48,795 nt of DNA from Acidimicrobiia bacterium (GTDB lineage: Bacteria > Actinomycetota > Acidimicrobiia > Acidimicrobiales > Poriferisodalaceae), in NCBI GenBank assembly GCA_022827265.1, contig JAJDTF010000141.1, positions 1 through 48,795 on the forward strand, given 5' to 3'. The number at the start of each line of letters is the position of its first letter. The stretch's first letter is position 1. The translations under genes were made by a program, and so were the position numbers. This document shows positions 16,604 to 26,200 of this stretch, one piece after another. The notes below the pieces were generated by a model, which saw nothing but the letters and a program-made list of their open reading frames with translations, was not told the origin of the DNA and searched no databases.

Positions 16604-17509
16604 TCAGAGACGGGCGAGGGCCTCCTGCACGGCGGTGGCCACAAGGCGGCCGTTCTGCCAGAAGCGGGCCTCGGCGGTGCCGCGGTTGCCGCCCGCCATC
16701 AGCGGTCGCTGCTCGCAGTAGATCCACTCGTCGGCACGGGCGGGCGCGTGGAACCACATGGCGTGATCCAGGCTCACCACCTGCACTTCGCTGTCGAGCC
16801 AGGTGACCCCGTAGGGCACGATGACGTTGTCGGCGAGGCAGTCGTCGCTCATGTAGGCGATGATCGCCTCGTGGACTGCCGGGTCGTCCGGCAGCCGTCG
16901 AGGCGTGCGGAACCAGTAGTCGATGCCGCCGCGCGGCGAGGGCCCGGTCGGGGCCCATGGCGCGTAGGCCACCCGGTACTCCACGGGACGGGTCATGTAC
17001 GACCACTGCTCGCCGAAGATCGGGCCCACCTCGGCGATGCACTCCTGGTAGGTCGGCAGCGATTCGGGCGGCGCCACCTCGTCAGGCAGCGGGCGCTCGA
17101 TGTCGACCTTGCCGGTCTCGGGAACGTGGAAGGTCGCCATGAGCTCGAAGATGAGCCGATCGAACTGGTGCGCCTGCGTACGGCGGGTGCAGAACGCTCG
17201 CCCGTCTCGCACCCGGTCGACGGTGTAGTCCACCTCGGCCAAGCCGTCGCCGCCCCGCAGGAAGACGGCGTGCACCGAGTTCATCAGCCGACCCTCGTCA
17301 ACCGTTCGCTGGGCGGCGACCACCGCCTGTGCCAGCACATGGCCGCCGTAAAGGCCGAATTCGTCGAAACCGGACCCTTTGCCGCGAAAGGCGTCGGCTC
17401 CGTCGCCGTTGCGCTGCAGGTCCAGCAGGTCCAGCAGGTCGTCCAAGGCCGCGTCGACGGCCCCTGTGCTGTTTGTCGCGGAGGTGTCTGTTGCGGGGGT
17501 GTTTGTCAC
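16604..17509 (-). CDS. Acyl-CoA thioesterase II (TesB-like, double hotdog)
   Basis: A 301-aa protein with the tandem hotdog layout of TesB (about 286 aa in E. coli), hydrolysing acyl-CoA to free acid and CoA. Family markers are GLYGGHVLAQAVVAA, VHAVFLRGG, RTQAHQ, SLDHAMWFHAP (the catalytic Asp) and ATAVQEALARL (the Gln). The third TesB residue, a Thr in an STSAS-type stretch, falls in RPLMAGGNRG here and I cannot place a Thr or Ser there, so catalysis may differ. The start is a GTG followed by a Thr/Ala-rich leader; a later start would not remove domain sequence. It may release CoA from products of the neighbouring CoA-transferases. Confidence 0.88.
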   Translation of the reverse strand: MTNTPATDTSATNSTGAVDAALDDLLDLLDLQRNGDGADAFRGKGSGFDEFGLYGGHVLAQAVVAAQRTVDEGRLMNSVHAVFLRGGDGLAEVDYTVDRVRDGRAFCTRRTQAHQFDRLIFELMATFHVPETGKVDIERPLPDEVAPPESLPTYQECIAEVGPIFGEQWSYMTRPVEYRVAYAPWAPTGPSPRGGIDYWFRTPRRLPDDPAVHEAIIAYMSDDCLADNVIVPYGVTWLDSEVQVVSLDHAMWFHAPARADEWIYCEQRPLMAGGNRGTAEARFWQNGRLVATAVQEALARL

Positions 17510-17616
17510 GGCCTAGTTCTCTAGCAGACCACGCGCCGGGCAAGCCCGACATGCGCGGGCGGCACCGCGGCATCCCGAGGCGCGCCGAGCACTGCATCGC
17601 CTGCGGGCCAGGCCGC

Positions 17617-19089
17617 CTACTCGTAGCCGGGAGGGGCGACGAAACCGCCGAGCGTCCGCTCGATCAGTGCCGCATAGCGGATGCCGCGCCGGTCGCCCAG
17701 GTGCGGCGCAACGATCTGGATGCCCACCGGAAGGTTCAGCCCGTCGGCGGTCAGGCCGGCGGGAGCGACCGTGCCGGGCAGGTACACGCTGCAACTCCAC
17801 CCCGCCCAGAAGAGCTGATCCACGCCCAGCTCCTGGCGGCCGTCGATGTCGATGGTGCGCGACGGCCGGGTGCCGGTGTGGTCGTGAACGAATGCCGCCG
17901 ATGCCGCGATCGGGCACAGCAGCAGGTCGTAGTCGTCGAAGAACCTCGCCCAGGCGGCTCGGTAGCCCTCGCGCTTGTTGTGATGCATGAACCACTCGCG
18001 GTGGCTCATCGTCATCGCGTAGTCGACCAGCGACTGGTACTCGCCCTCGCCGTCGTTGTACCGGTGGGCACGCGACTGCGCGTCATTCCACATGGCATCG
18101 TCGGCCAGCGCACCGGTGGCAGCGCGCAGCAGCATCAGGTAGTTCTCGTGAAACTCGTGCTGATCGATGTCGGGAGTGGCCTCGCTGACATCGGCGCCGG
18201 CGGCAGCCAGCGCATCCACCGCCCGCTGCAGCGTGTCGATCATCGCGGTCGAGTTGCGGATCACCGGCGTGTCGAGCATCACGCCCACCCGGAATGCACC
18301 CAGCGTGTCACGGTGCTCGGGCGGGAGCGCCACCCGGTAGCCGCTCGCGTCGAGGCCGGAGGGGCCAGCGAGCACATCCAGCGCCACATCCAGATCGGCA
18401 GCGCTGCGTGCCAGCGGGCCGCAGACGGCAATGTCGCTGCCGACCAGCGCACCGGGCACGGCGTGGCCGCCGTCGGGCACCAGACCGAAGGTCGGCTTAT
18501 GGCCGAACACCCCGCAGTAGTGCGCGGGGTTTCGGATGGAAGCACCGATGTCAGAGCCGAGCTCCAGCGATGCCATGCCGGTCGCGAGCGACACGGCCGA
18601 GCCCCCCGACGAGCCACCGGGCACGCGGGTCAGGTCCCACGGGTTGTTGGTGCAGCCGTAGATGTCGTTGAAGCTCTGCCAGTCACCCAGCATGAGCGGC
18701 ACATTGGTCTTGCCCCAGATCACGGCACCGGCATCCAGGCAGCGCGTCACCGTGACGGCATCGGTGTCGGCCACATTGTCGGCCCATGCCGGATTGCCCC
18801 AGGTGGACGGTGTGCCTGCCCAGTCGAAGGCTTCCTTGATGGTCATCGGCACGCCGTGCAGCGGCCCCCAGCATTCCCCGGCCGCGAGCGCCGCGTCGGC
18901 CTCGGCCGCCCGCTGGCGGGCCTCGTCGACCTTGGTCACGATCACCGCATTCACCGCAGGGTTGAATCGCTCGTAGCGATCCAGCGCGCCCTCGAGCGCC
19001 TCGACGGCGCTCACCTTTCCCTGCCGGATCAGCGATGCCAGCTCGACCGCCGGCAGAAGGTTCGGATCTGTGCTGTTCGCGCCTGTCAT
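17617..19089 (-). CDS. Amidase signature family hydrolase
   Basis: A 490-aa amidase with the complete triad: Lys85 in MTIKEAF, Ser160 in PGGSSGGSAV and Ser184 in GSDIGASIRNPA. It shares with the amidase at 13058-14512 the same length and a SHREWFMHHNKREG stretch, so the pair likely arose by duplication and act on related amides. The ATG is preceded 7 nt upstream by TAGCCT with no ribosome site, suggesting a leaderless mRNA separate from the aminotransferase gene upstream, which stops 53 nt before this start. A perfect inverted repeat lies in that gap. The substrate is not predictable. Confidence 0.92.
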   Translation of the reverse strand: MTGANSTDPNLLPAVELASLIRQGKVSAVEALEGALDRYERFNPAVNAVIVTKVDEARQRAAEADAALAAGECWGPLHGVPMTIKEAFDWAGTPSTWGNPAWADNVADTDAVTVTRCLDAGAVIWGKTNVPLMLGDWQSFNDIYGCTNNPWDLTRVPGGSSGGSAVSLATGMASLELGSDIGASIRNPAHYCGVFGHKPTFGLVPDGGHAVPGALVGSDIAVCGPLARSAADLDVALDVLAGPSGLDASGYRVALPPEHRDTLGAFRVGVMLDTPVIRNSTAMIDTLQRAVDALAAAGADVSEATPDIDQHEFHENYLMLLRAATGALADDAMWNDAQSRAHRYNDGEGEYQSLVDYAMTMSHREWFMHHNKREGYRAAWARFFDDYDLLLCPIAASAAFVHDHTGTRPSRTIDIDGRQELGVDQLFWAGWSCSVYLPGTVAPAGLTADGLNLPVGIQIVAPHLGDRRGIRYAALIERTLGGFVAPPGYE

Positions 19090-19096
19090 CGCGCCG

Positions 19097-19102
19097 AGGC
19101 TA
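19097..19102 (-). promoter_or_regulatory. Putative -10 (TAGCCT) of a leaderless amidase mRNA
   Basis: On the minus strand TAGCCT is followed by 7 nt and the amidase ATG. It matches TANNNT, and the region lacks a ribosome site. An inverted repeat at 19105-19130 lies just upstream, where a regulator would touch the core promoter. Confidence 0.55.
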
Positions 19103-19104
19103 GG

Positions 19105-19130
19105 AGCAACTGGCGGCTGGATCAGTTGCT
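19105..19130. repeat. 8-bp inverted repeat between aminotransferase and amidase
   Basis: AGCAACTG (19105-19112) and CAGTTGCT (19123-19130) are exact reverse complements with a 10-nt loop. For minus-strand transcription it comes 12 nt after the aminotransferase stop and just before the amidase -10. It could end aminotransferase transcripts, or be an operator for the amidase promoter. Confidence 0.6.
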
Positions 19131-19142
19131 GCGGCGCGAACG

Positions 19143-20477
19143 TCAGCCGGGCAGCGCAGCGCTGGCCGCCGCCAGCAGGTGCGCGATGTCGTCGTCGGTC
19201 ATGGCCAGGCTGAGGCTGCCGAATCCTCCGCCCGACAGGTACACGCCGCCCGCCTGGATCGCGTGCTCGAACTGCTCGACTTCGGCGGCTTCATCGCTGC
19301 TGAGATGGGCGTCGCGGTAGTTGCGGATGTTCCTGGTGTGGGGATGCACCTTGAACAGGCTCCCGCGGCCGGTCACCTGCCAGTCGATTCCGGCCCGCTC
19401 GAAGGCTGAACGCAGGCCGCGGCGCACGGCCTCGCCCATCTCGTCCAGGCGGGCGAAAGCAGCGTGATCGAGTTGGTTCATCGTTGCCAGGCCGGCCGCC
19501 ATGGTGACGGGATTCGCCGTGAACGTGCCGCCCGACGGCACTTTGGCCCGAGCGCCGCCGGTCCGCGCAAACGTCGACATTGGTCCCACGCGCCCGGCCA
19601 CACCGCCGACGGGGAAGCCGCCGCCGATGATCTTGGCCACGGCGGTGATGTCGGGGTCGATGCCCAGCAGCGTCTGCGCTCCGCTGTAACCCAGCCGGAA
19701 CGAGATCACCTCGTCGAGCACCAGCAGAGCGCCCACGTCGCGGGTCGCCTCGCGCACCGCCGTGATGAACTCGCGCTCCAGCGTCGGCAGCCCGACCTGG
19801 CTCGGCATCACGTCGAGCAGCACAGCAGCCAACCGATCGCCCTGGCGCTCGATGGCCGCACGGGCACCCTCGGCGTCGTTGAAGTGGATGATGCCCACCT
19901 CTTCGATCACCGAATCCGGCGTGCCCGATGCGTAGGGCACGGTGGCCGGCGCCGCTGCATCGCCCCAGTTGGTGGGGTCGGACGCCAGGCTGGCCTCGGC
20001 GTGGTCGTAGGTGCCGTGATAGGCGCCTTCCACCTTGATGACGTTGGGCCGACCGGTGAACGCCCGGGCGGCCTTGAGCGCGCCCATCACCGCTTCGGTG
20101 CCGGAGTTGCAGAACCTGATGAGCTCGAAGCTGTCGACGCGATCGCACAGCAGCGATGCGAGCTCGATCTCGATGTCGCACGCCAGCGCGAAGGCCGTGC
20201 CGCGCGCCATCTGCGCACTCACCGCGTCGACGATGGCCGGATTGGCGTGCCCCATGATGAGCGACGTGAAGTTGTTGTTGCAGTCGAGATAGCGGTTGCC
20301 GTCGACGTCGGTGACCCAGGCGCCGTCGCCGTGGTCGACATAGATCGGATTCGGCCGCCGCAGCAGCGTGGCGCGCGACACGCCATCGGGGATCCACTGC
20401 TGCGCACGGGCATACAGCGCAGCCGACTGTGCCTCTGAGCGCCGATCGCCGGCCGTGGCTCCATTGGGTGCTGTCAT
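19143..20477 (-). CDS. Class III aminotransferase, glutamate-1-semialdehyde aminomutase-like (copy 1)
   Basis: A 444-aa PLP enzyme of the HemL-like class III family. It has FCNSGTEAVMGALKAARAFT (phosphate cup), EGAYHGTYDHAE, LLVLDEVISFR with the PLP-nitrogen Asp255, and the Schiff-base Lys282 in AKIIGGGFPVGG. It begins with ATG at MTAPNGAT; the frame runs upstream through the Rieske gene region without homology. It is closely similar along its whole length to the equally long gene at 21795-23129. Such catabolic relatives usually move an amino group on a beta- or gamma-amino acid rather than making tetrapyrroles, and the setting between oxygenase and amidase genes points the same way. A true heme-pathway role is unlikely but not excluded. 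Confidence 0.9.
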   Translation of the reverse strand: MTAPNGATAGDRRSEAQSAALYARAQQWIPDGVSRATLLRRPNPIYVDHGDGAWVTDVDGNRYLDCNNNFTSLIMGHANPAIVDAVSAQMARGTAFALACDIEIELASLLCDRVDSFELIRFCNSGTEAVMGALKAARAFTGRPNVIKVEGAYHGTYDHAEASLASDPTNWGDAAAPATVPYASGTPDSVIEEVGIIHFNDAEGARAAIERQGDRLAAVLLDVMPSQVGLPTLEREFITAVREATRDVGALLVLDEVISFRLGYSGAQTLLGIDPDITAVAKIIGGGFPVGGVAGRVGPMSTFARTGGARAKVPSGGTFTANPVTMAAGLATMNQLDHAAFARLDEMGEAVRRGLRSAFERAGIDWQVTGRGSLFKVHPHTRNIRNYRDAHLSSDEAAEVEQFEHAIQAGGVYLSGGGFGSLSLAMTDDDIAHLLAAASAALPG

Positions 20478-20557
20478 CGGCTCAGTGTCGCAGAACTGAT
20501 CGCACCCTCGGCTGACCCGCCTGCCGCTGCGGCCGTCTGCTGGATCGGTGAGATCGG

Positions 20558-21715
20558 CTAGACGGCGCCGGCTCGGCGGTAGGCCTCCAGCATGAGCCCA
20601 TGGAAATGGTGCACGCCGTGCTCGGACAGCCCCGAGCCATCGGGATCGCACACGATCGGCCCCTGGCTGAACGCCGGAGTGCGCATGCCCTGCTGGACGC
20701 TCTCGACGATGCCAATGTCCTCGGGCTGCAGCACTTCGTCGATGTAGCGCATCGATTCGATGTCGGCGTCGGTGAGGTCGGCTGACTCGAAGTGGAAGTC
20801 GATGGTCTCCGACGTGTGCTCGGGACCTGTCGGGATCATCTGCATCACGCTGAAGTTGCCGCGCCCCGGATAACGCATCAGGCAGGTATTGGGCCACAGC
20901 CACCACACCGCAAGGTCTTTGACGCTCGACCCCTCGACGTCGTAGGCCGAGTTGCCGGAGTGGCCGGCGCGGGCCATGTGGCTGGAGTAGATGCCGTGCG
21001 TGGTGACCCGGTAGGTGTCCATCTCCACCAGCGTCACGAAGTCTGGGTGGGCGATGTGGCAGTGGTAGCACTCGAGGAAGTTGTCGACCACGTTCTTCCA
21101 GTTGGAAGCGATCTCGTAGCGGAACCGGCGGACATGGGTCAGTTCGTTCACGTCGGGAGCGAAATGAGCGATCTCGTCGCCCAGGCGCCCCGATTGCGCC
21201 CCCAGCGGCTCGGCCGCTGGGTCGAGATTGATGTACACGAAACCGCCGAAAACCTCCGCCTGCACGGGCTGCAGGCAGATCTGTGACGGGTCGAAGCCGA
21301 CGACGTGATCGGTCTCGCGGGCGCGGTGCAGCTGACCGCCGAGGTCGTAGCTCCAGCCGTGGTAAGGGCAGACGATGCTGCCGGTGTTGCCGGCACCCGA
21401 CAGCAGAACGTGCGCCCGGTGCTGGCACACGTTGTAGAAGGCGCTCAGCTCGCCGTCGTTGCGCCGCACCAGCGCGATCGGCATCCCCGCTACCTGCAGC
21501 GCCACGTAGTCGCCAGGCTCTCGCAGCGACTCTGCATGGCACACCCATTGCCAGCTGCGCGCGAACACCTCCCGCTGCTCAAGGTCGTGCCAGCGCTGGT
21601 CGATATACGCGTCGGCGTGCAACGACAGCGACGTGGCCGGATCCGGGTCGTACCCGGCATCGATGGGTGTCGCGGCGGCGGGAGCCGCCGCCAGCACAGC
21701 CTGCGTGTCGGTCAT
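20558..21715 (-). CDS. Rieske non-heme iron oxygenase, alpha subunit (CntA/GbcA-like)
   Basis: A 385-aa ring-hydroxylating-type oxygenase subunit. The Rieske cluster ligands are C97-x-H99 (NVCQHRAH) and C116-x2-H119 (VCPYHGW). The mononuclear iron site is in DNFLECYHCHIAHPDF: His218 and His223, with the third ligand probably the Asp in PEDIGIVESVQQG. The bridging residue is Glu215, where aromatic dioxygenases have Asp; a Glu is reported for carnitine monooxygenase CntA, and glycine-betaine and choline oxygenases belong to the same group. A quaternary amine substrate is therefore a fair guess. No reductase gene is in the window. It lies between the twin aminotransferase genes on the same strand. 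An upstream TTG start is less likely. Confidence 0.9.
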   Translation of the reverse strand: MTDTQAVLAAAPAAATPIDAGYDPDPATSLSLHADAYIDQRWHDLEQREVFARSWQWVCHAESLREPGDYVALQVAGMPIALVRRNDGELSAFYNVCQHRAHVLLSGAGNTGSIVCPYHGWSYDLGGQLHRARETDHVVGFDPSQICLQPVQAEVFGGFVYINLDPAAEPLGAQSGRLGDEIAHFAPDVNELTHVRRFRYEIASNWKNVVDNFLECYHCHIAHPDFVTLVEMDTYRVTTHGIYSSHMARAGHSGNSAYDVEGSSVKDLAVWWLWPNTCLMRYPGRGNFSVMQMIPTGPEHTSETIDFHFESADLTDADIESMRYIDEVLQPEDIGIVESVQQGMRTPAFSQGPIVCDPDGSGLSEHGVHHFHGLMLEAYRRAGAV

Positions 21716-21722
21716 CACCGAA

Positions 21723-21728
21723 ATTATG
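21723..21728 (-). promoter_or_regulatory. Putative -10 (CATAAT) of the Rieske oxygenase gene
   Basis: CATAAT on the minus strand, one base from the TATAAT consensus, is followed by 7 nt and the ATG at 21715, with no ribosome site. A leaderless start is suggested, with the Rieske gene and the following aminotransferase as one unit. Confidence 0.55.
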
Positions 21729-21794
21729 GGCCACCGAATGCTGACCAGGGACAACCGGCCCGAATTGGCCGGCCCCGTATCGGCCAGCTCAGGA

Positions 21795-23129
21795 CTACCG
21801 GCCCGGCAGCGATGCTTCGGCGGCCCCGAGGAAGTGCTCGATGTCGTCGTCGCTCGTCGCGAGGCTCAGACAGCCCAAGCCTTCGGCGATGAGATAGACG
21901 CCGTGTGACTGCATGCGCCGGCCGAAATCGGTGATCTCGACGGTCTCGTCGCTGGAGAGGTGCGAGTCGCGGTAGTTGCGGATGGTGCGACGGTGCGGAT
22001 GCACGCGGAACAGGCTGCCGGCGCCGGTGACCTGCCACTCCAGGCCGACGCGGCCGAAGATCGATCGCAGGCCTGACCGCAGGTTCTCGCCGATCGTGTC
22101 CAGTCGAGCGAAAGCGTCCCGGTCGAGCAGCGTCATGGCTGCGTGGCCGGCCGTCATGGTGATGGGGTTCGCAGCGAACGTGCCGCCCGATGGCACCTTG
22201 GCCCGGTTTCCCGCCACACGGACGAAGGTCTCCATGGGACCCTGGCGACCGGCGATGGCGCCCACCGGGAAGCCCCCGCCGATGATCTTGGCCAGCGTGG
22301 TGATGTCAGGGTCGATGCTCAGCTTCGACTGCGCCCCGCCGTAACCCAGCCGGAACGAGATGACCTCGTCGAGCACGAGCAGCGCCCCCACCTCTCGCGT
22401 GGCATCGCGGATCGCTTGGAGAAACTCGGGCTCGATGGCCGGCATGCCCACCCTGTTGGGCATCACGTCCAGCAGCACCGCAGCCAGCCGGTCACCGCCG
22501 CGCCGAATGGCGGCGCGAGCACCCTCGGCATCGTTGAACGAGATGATCCCCACCTCGTTTTCCACCGATGCCGGCGTGCCGGCGGCGTATCGCACCGTCG
22601 GCGGCGCAGCCGCATCGCCCCAGTTCGTGGGATCGGGCGACTGGCTGGCCTCGGCGTGGTCGTAGGTGCCGTGGTAGGCGCCTTCGGCCTTGATGACGTT
22701 GGGCCGCCCGGTGTAGGCGCGGGCTGCTTTGAGGGCGGCCATGACTGCCTCGGTGCCCGAATTGCAGAACCGGATGAGCTCGAAGCTCTCGACACGCCCG
22801 CACAGCAGCTCGGCCAGCTCCACCTCGGCGTCATTGGGAAACGAGAACGCCGTGCCCCGAGACATGCGCTCCTGTACCGCCGCGGCGATCGTGGGATCGG
22901 CGTGGCCGATGATGATGGACGCGAAGTTGTTGTTGCAGTCCAGGTAGCGGTTGCCGTCCACATCGGTCATCCACGCTCCGTCGCCGTGATCGACGTAGAT
23001 GGGGTGCCCGCCCTTGCGCAGCAGCGTGTCCCGCGACGTCCCGTCGGTGATCGACCGCCGCGCACGCTCGTACAGCGCTGCGGAGTGGTCCGTGCGCCAC
23101 GCCGCCGCGCCAGTCGTCGACGCCGTCAT
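21795..23129 (-). CDS. Class III aminotransferase, glutamate-1-semialdehyde aminomutase-like (copy 2)
   Basis: A 444-aa PLP enzyme, the same length as the gene at 19143-20477 and alignable without gaps over at least the first 280 residues. Shared blocks include YVDHGDGAW, NRYLDCNNNF, GRPNVIK, YHGTYDHAEAS and DEVISFRLGY. The Schiff-base Lys281 lies in AKIIGGGFPVGA. By eye well over half of the residues match, so this is a duplicated gene. Differences gather near the N terminus, at FSFPNDAE versus FALACDIE, and in the last 60 residues, which may change substrate. It lies 79 nt upstream of the Rieske gene on the same strand and is divergent from the HyuAB fusion gene. Confidence 0.9.
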   Translation of the reverse strand: MTASTTGAAAWRTDHSAALYERARRSITDGTSRDTLLRKGGHPIYVDHGDGAWMTDVDGNRYLDCNNNFASIIIGHADPTIAAAVQERMSRGTAFSFPNDAEVELAELLCGRVESFELIRFCNSGTEAVMAALKAARAYTGRPNVIKAEGAYHGTYDHAEASQSPDPTNWGDAAAPPTVRYAAGTPASVENEVGIISFNDAEGARAAIRRGGDRLAAVLLDVMPNRVGMPAIEPEFLQAIRDATREVGALLVLDEVISFRLGYGGAQSKLSIDPDITTLAKIIGGGFPVGAIAGRQGPMETFVRVAGNRAKVPSGGTFAANPITMTAGHAAMTLLDRDAFARLDTIGENLRSGLRSIFGRVGLEWQVTGAGSLFRVHPHRRTIRNYRDSHLSSDETVEITDFGRRMQSHGVYLIAEGLGCLSLATSDDDIEHFLGAAEASLPGR

Positions 23130-23251
23130 GGGCGCCGTACCTGTTCGAGCATCGGCCAAGTGTGTCACCGGTCCCGGTTGCCAGCCGGTTTGCTGCGCCC
23201 GGGGATGCGCTTGAGGCGTCATTGCGGAGCCCCGGATGCGAGACTGATCAG

Positions 23252-26200
23252 ATGACGACGCGAGCGGCTCCCGCCGCCCAGAACGGCAGCAACGGCGCGA
23301 CGGGGCGGCCTGCGGCGCCATGGCGCATCGGTGTGGACGTCGGGGGCACCTTCACCGACTTGGTGCTCGCCGATGCGCAGGGCGCGACCTGGGTGGCAAA
23401 GGTTCCTTCGGTGCCTGCAGATCCCAGCCGCGGGGTGCATGCAGCGCTGGCGCGCGTGGCCGTGGATCTCGGCATGCCGTTGGACGAGGTGCTTGCCGGC
23501 TGCGCCCTGTTCGTGCACGGCTCCACCGTTGCCACCAACACGATGCTCGAGGGCACCGGCGCGGTCGTCGGGCTGATCGCCACCGAGGGATTCCGCGATG
23601 CGCTGGAGATCCGCCGTGGCCTGCGAGAGGACCAGTGGAACCACCGGGCGCCGTTTGCCCCGGTGCTCGTGCCGCGCTACCTGCGGGCCACGCTGGGCGG
23701 ACGCATTGATGCCGATGGCAGCGAACACGCTCCGCTCGACCTGGAGGGCTTGGGCCCGGTGCTCGAGCACTTCGACAGCCACGATGTCGAGGCCGTGGCC
23801 ATCGCATTCATGAACTCGTTCGTGAACGACGCCCACGAGCGTGCGGCCGCCGAAGCCGTGCGCGAGCAGTGGGACGGCACGTGGGTCACGACATCGACCG
23901 CAGTTTCATCGCTGATGGGCGAATACGAGCGAACGTCCACCGCCGTGGTCAACGCTTCGCTGTCGCCGAAGATCGTGTCGTACCTGCGCAAGCTGAACGA
24001 CGAGCTCGCCGCTGCCGGGTTGCGCCATTCGATCCTGCTCGTCCAGTCCAACGGCGGCGCTGCATCGGTCGATCAGGTGTCCGAGCGCCCCGTCAACCTG
24101 TTGCTCAGCGGCCCCGCCGCCGCAATCGGCGCGCTGAACCTGTACCGCGACGCCACCGATGCTGCGCTCGTCACCGACGAGAACACCTCGGCGGTCGCCG
24201 GGAACCTGATCTCGATGGAGATCGGCGGCACGTCATGCGATGTGCTGCTGATGTCGGGCGGCGAGGTGGACACTCGCGACGACATCATGATCGCCGGCTA
24301 CCACGTCTCCACCCCGGCCATCGACATCCACACGATCGGCGCGGGCGGCGGCACCATCGCAGGCGTCGACGAGGCCGGCCTGCTCTACGTGGGGCCGCAG
24401 GGCGCGGGCGCCGATCCCGGCCCTGCCTGCTACGGACACGGCGGCACGCTGCCGACGGTCACCGATGCGCAACTCGTGCTCGGCCGCCTGCGGCCGGGCA
24501 AGTCGGCGGGCGGCACCTTGGACCTCGACATCGACGCCGCCCGTGAAGCGATCCGCACCAATGTCACCGAACCGCTCGCTATGACCGTCGAAGAGGCAGC
24601 CGCCGGCATCGTGGAGGTTGTCGAGCAGCACCTGCTCAGCGCCACCGAGCACATCTCGATCGAGCGAGGTCACTCGCCCCGGCGCTTCACGATGGTGGCC
24701 GCTGGCGGCGCCGGCCCGATGCACGGCGCCTCGGTGGCCGCGGGGCTCGGCTGCGAGCGCGTGTACGTGCCCCGCGACGCTGGAGCGCTCTGTGCAATCG
24801 GGATGCTGCATTCCGACGTCCGCCAGGACTTCACCCGCTTCTTGATGGGTTCGCTCGACGAGCTGGATCTCGCCGAGGTCGACGCTGGATTCGAAGCCCT
24901 GCGCGCGCAAGCCCTCCACGTGATGGACGGGGAGGGCTTCGCAGCCAGCCAGGTGACGCTCGATTGCGAACTGGAGCTCCATCACCCCGGCCAGCTCTGG
25001 ACCATCCGCGTTCCCGCCTACGGCGACGACCCGTCCACGATCGACGCGGCAGCGGTGCGCGACGCCTTCGAAGCCGAATACCAGCGGCTGTACGGCCACG
25101 TCCAGCAGGACGGCACGATCATGGTGGCCTCGCTGCGCCTGGTGGCACGGGCGAGCACGGGTGACGTGGCTACCTCCGAGACGGCGCCCGCAGAGGGCGA
25201 TCCGGAGCCCATCGAGACACGCTCGGTGTGGCACGGCCCGTTCGGCTGGTGCGACACACCGGTGTTCGACGGCGAGGTGCTGCGGCGCGGTCACACGATC
25301 ATGGGACCGGCACTCGTCGAGGAGCTGACCACGACAGTCGTGGCGCGACCGGGTGACCGGCTGTGGGTGGACGCGAACGGCGACCTGTTCATCGACCTGG
25401 CACCCGCCGACGAAGCTGAGAGCTCCACAGGGTCAGGCGATGCCGCCGTGTCCCGGAGCGTCCAATCCGGCCGGGCTCGCACGGAGACAAACGGCGCCGC
25501 GGCAGTGCCCGGGGTCGAACTCGACCCGATCGTGCTTGCTGTCATGCAGAACCGGCTCGACCAGATCGGCAGGCACATGGGTTGGGTGATGACGCGCACG
25601 GCACGCAGCACCATCTTCAGCCAGAGCCACGACTTCTCCTGTTACGTGACCACGCCCGACGGGACGCTCGTGGCCAATGCCGACGGCATCCCCATCCACA
25701 CCGGCGGCGGCGGGTTCGCGGTGCGTGCGCTGCTGAAGCGCTACGAGGGCCGCATCAACCCCGAGGACGTCTTCCTGCTGTCAGACCCGTATGTGGCCGG
25801 CGGCAACCACCTGCCCGACTGGGTCATCGCCAGGCCAGTGTTCACTGATGAGGAAAGCGGGGAGCACACGCTCGTCGGCTTCTGCTGCAACCGAGCCCAC
25901 CAGTCCGACATCGGCGGCGGGCTTGCCGGCACCTACAACCCCGAAGCAACCGAGATCTGGCAGGAGGGCATCCGGCTGCCAGTGATGAAGCTGATCGAGG
26001 CCGGCGCCGTCCGCGATGACCTGTGGGAGCTGCTGCTCATCAACTGCCGGACGCCCGAACTGCTCGACGGCGACCTGCTGGCGATGCTGGGCTCCACGCG
26101 CATCGGCGCGGAACGGGTCCTCGGACTGGTCGCTGAGCTCAGCGTCGAGCCCTACCTCGCATACCTCGACGGCGTGCTCACCCACGGCGAACGGCGCATG

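Noticed and set aside
17329..19320. A 663-codon plus-strand open frame opposite the thioesterase and amidase genes
   Set aside because: It has no recognisable domain, is rich in Arg/Gly/Ala/His as expected of an antisense frame in high-GC DNA, and lies fully opposite two well-supported genes.
20478..21548. Upstream extension of the first aminotransferase frame over the Rieske gene
   Set aside because: The extension is in another frame of the Rieske gene and has no homology; the aminotransferase fold begins right after MTAPNGAT, matching the start of its twin.
19143..23129. Heme biosynthesis (hemL) annotation for the aminotransferases
   Set aside because: Two copies around a Rieske oxygenase with no other tetrapyrrole gene makes a catabolic relative much more likely, although sequence alone cannot exclude aminomutase chemistry.
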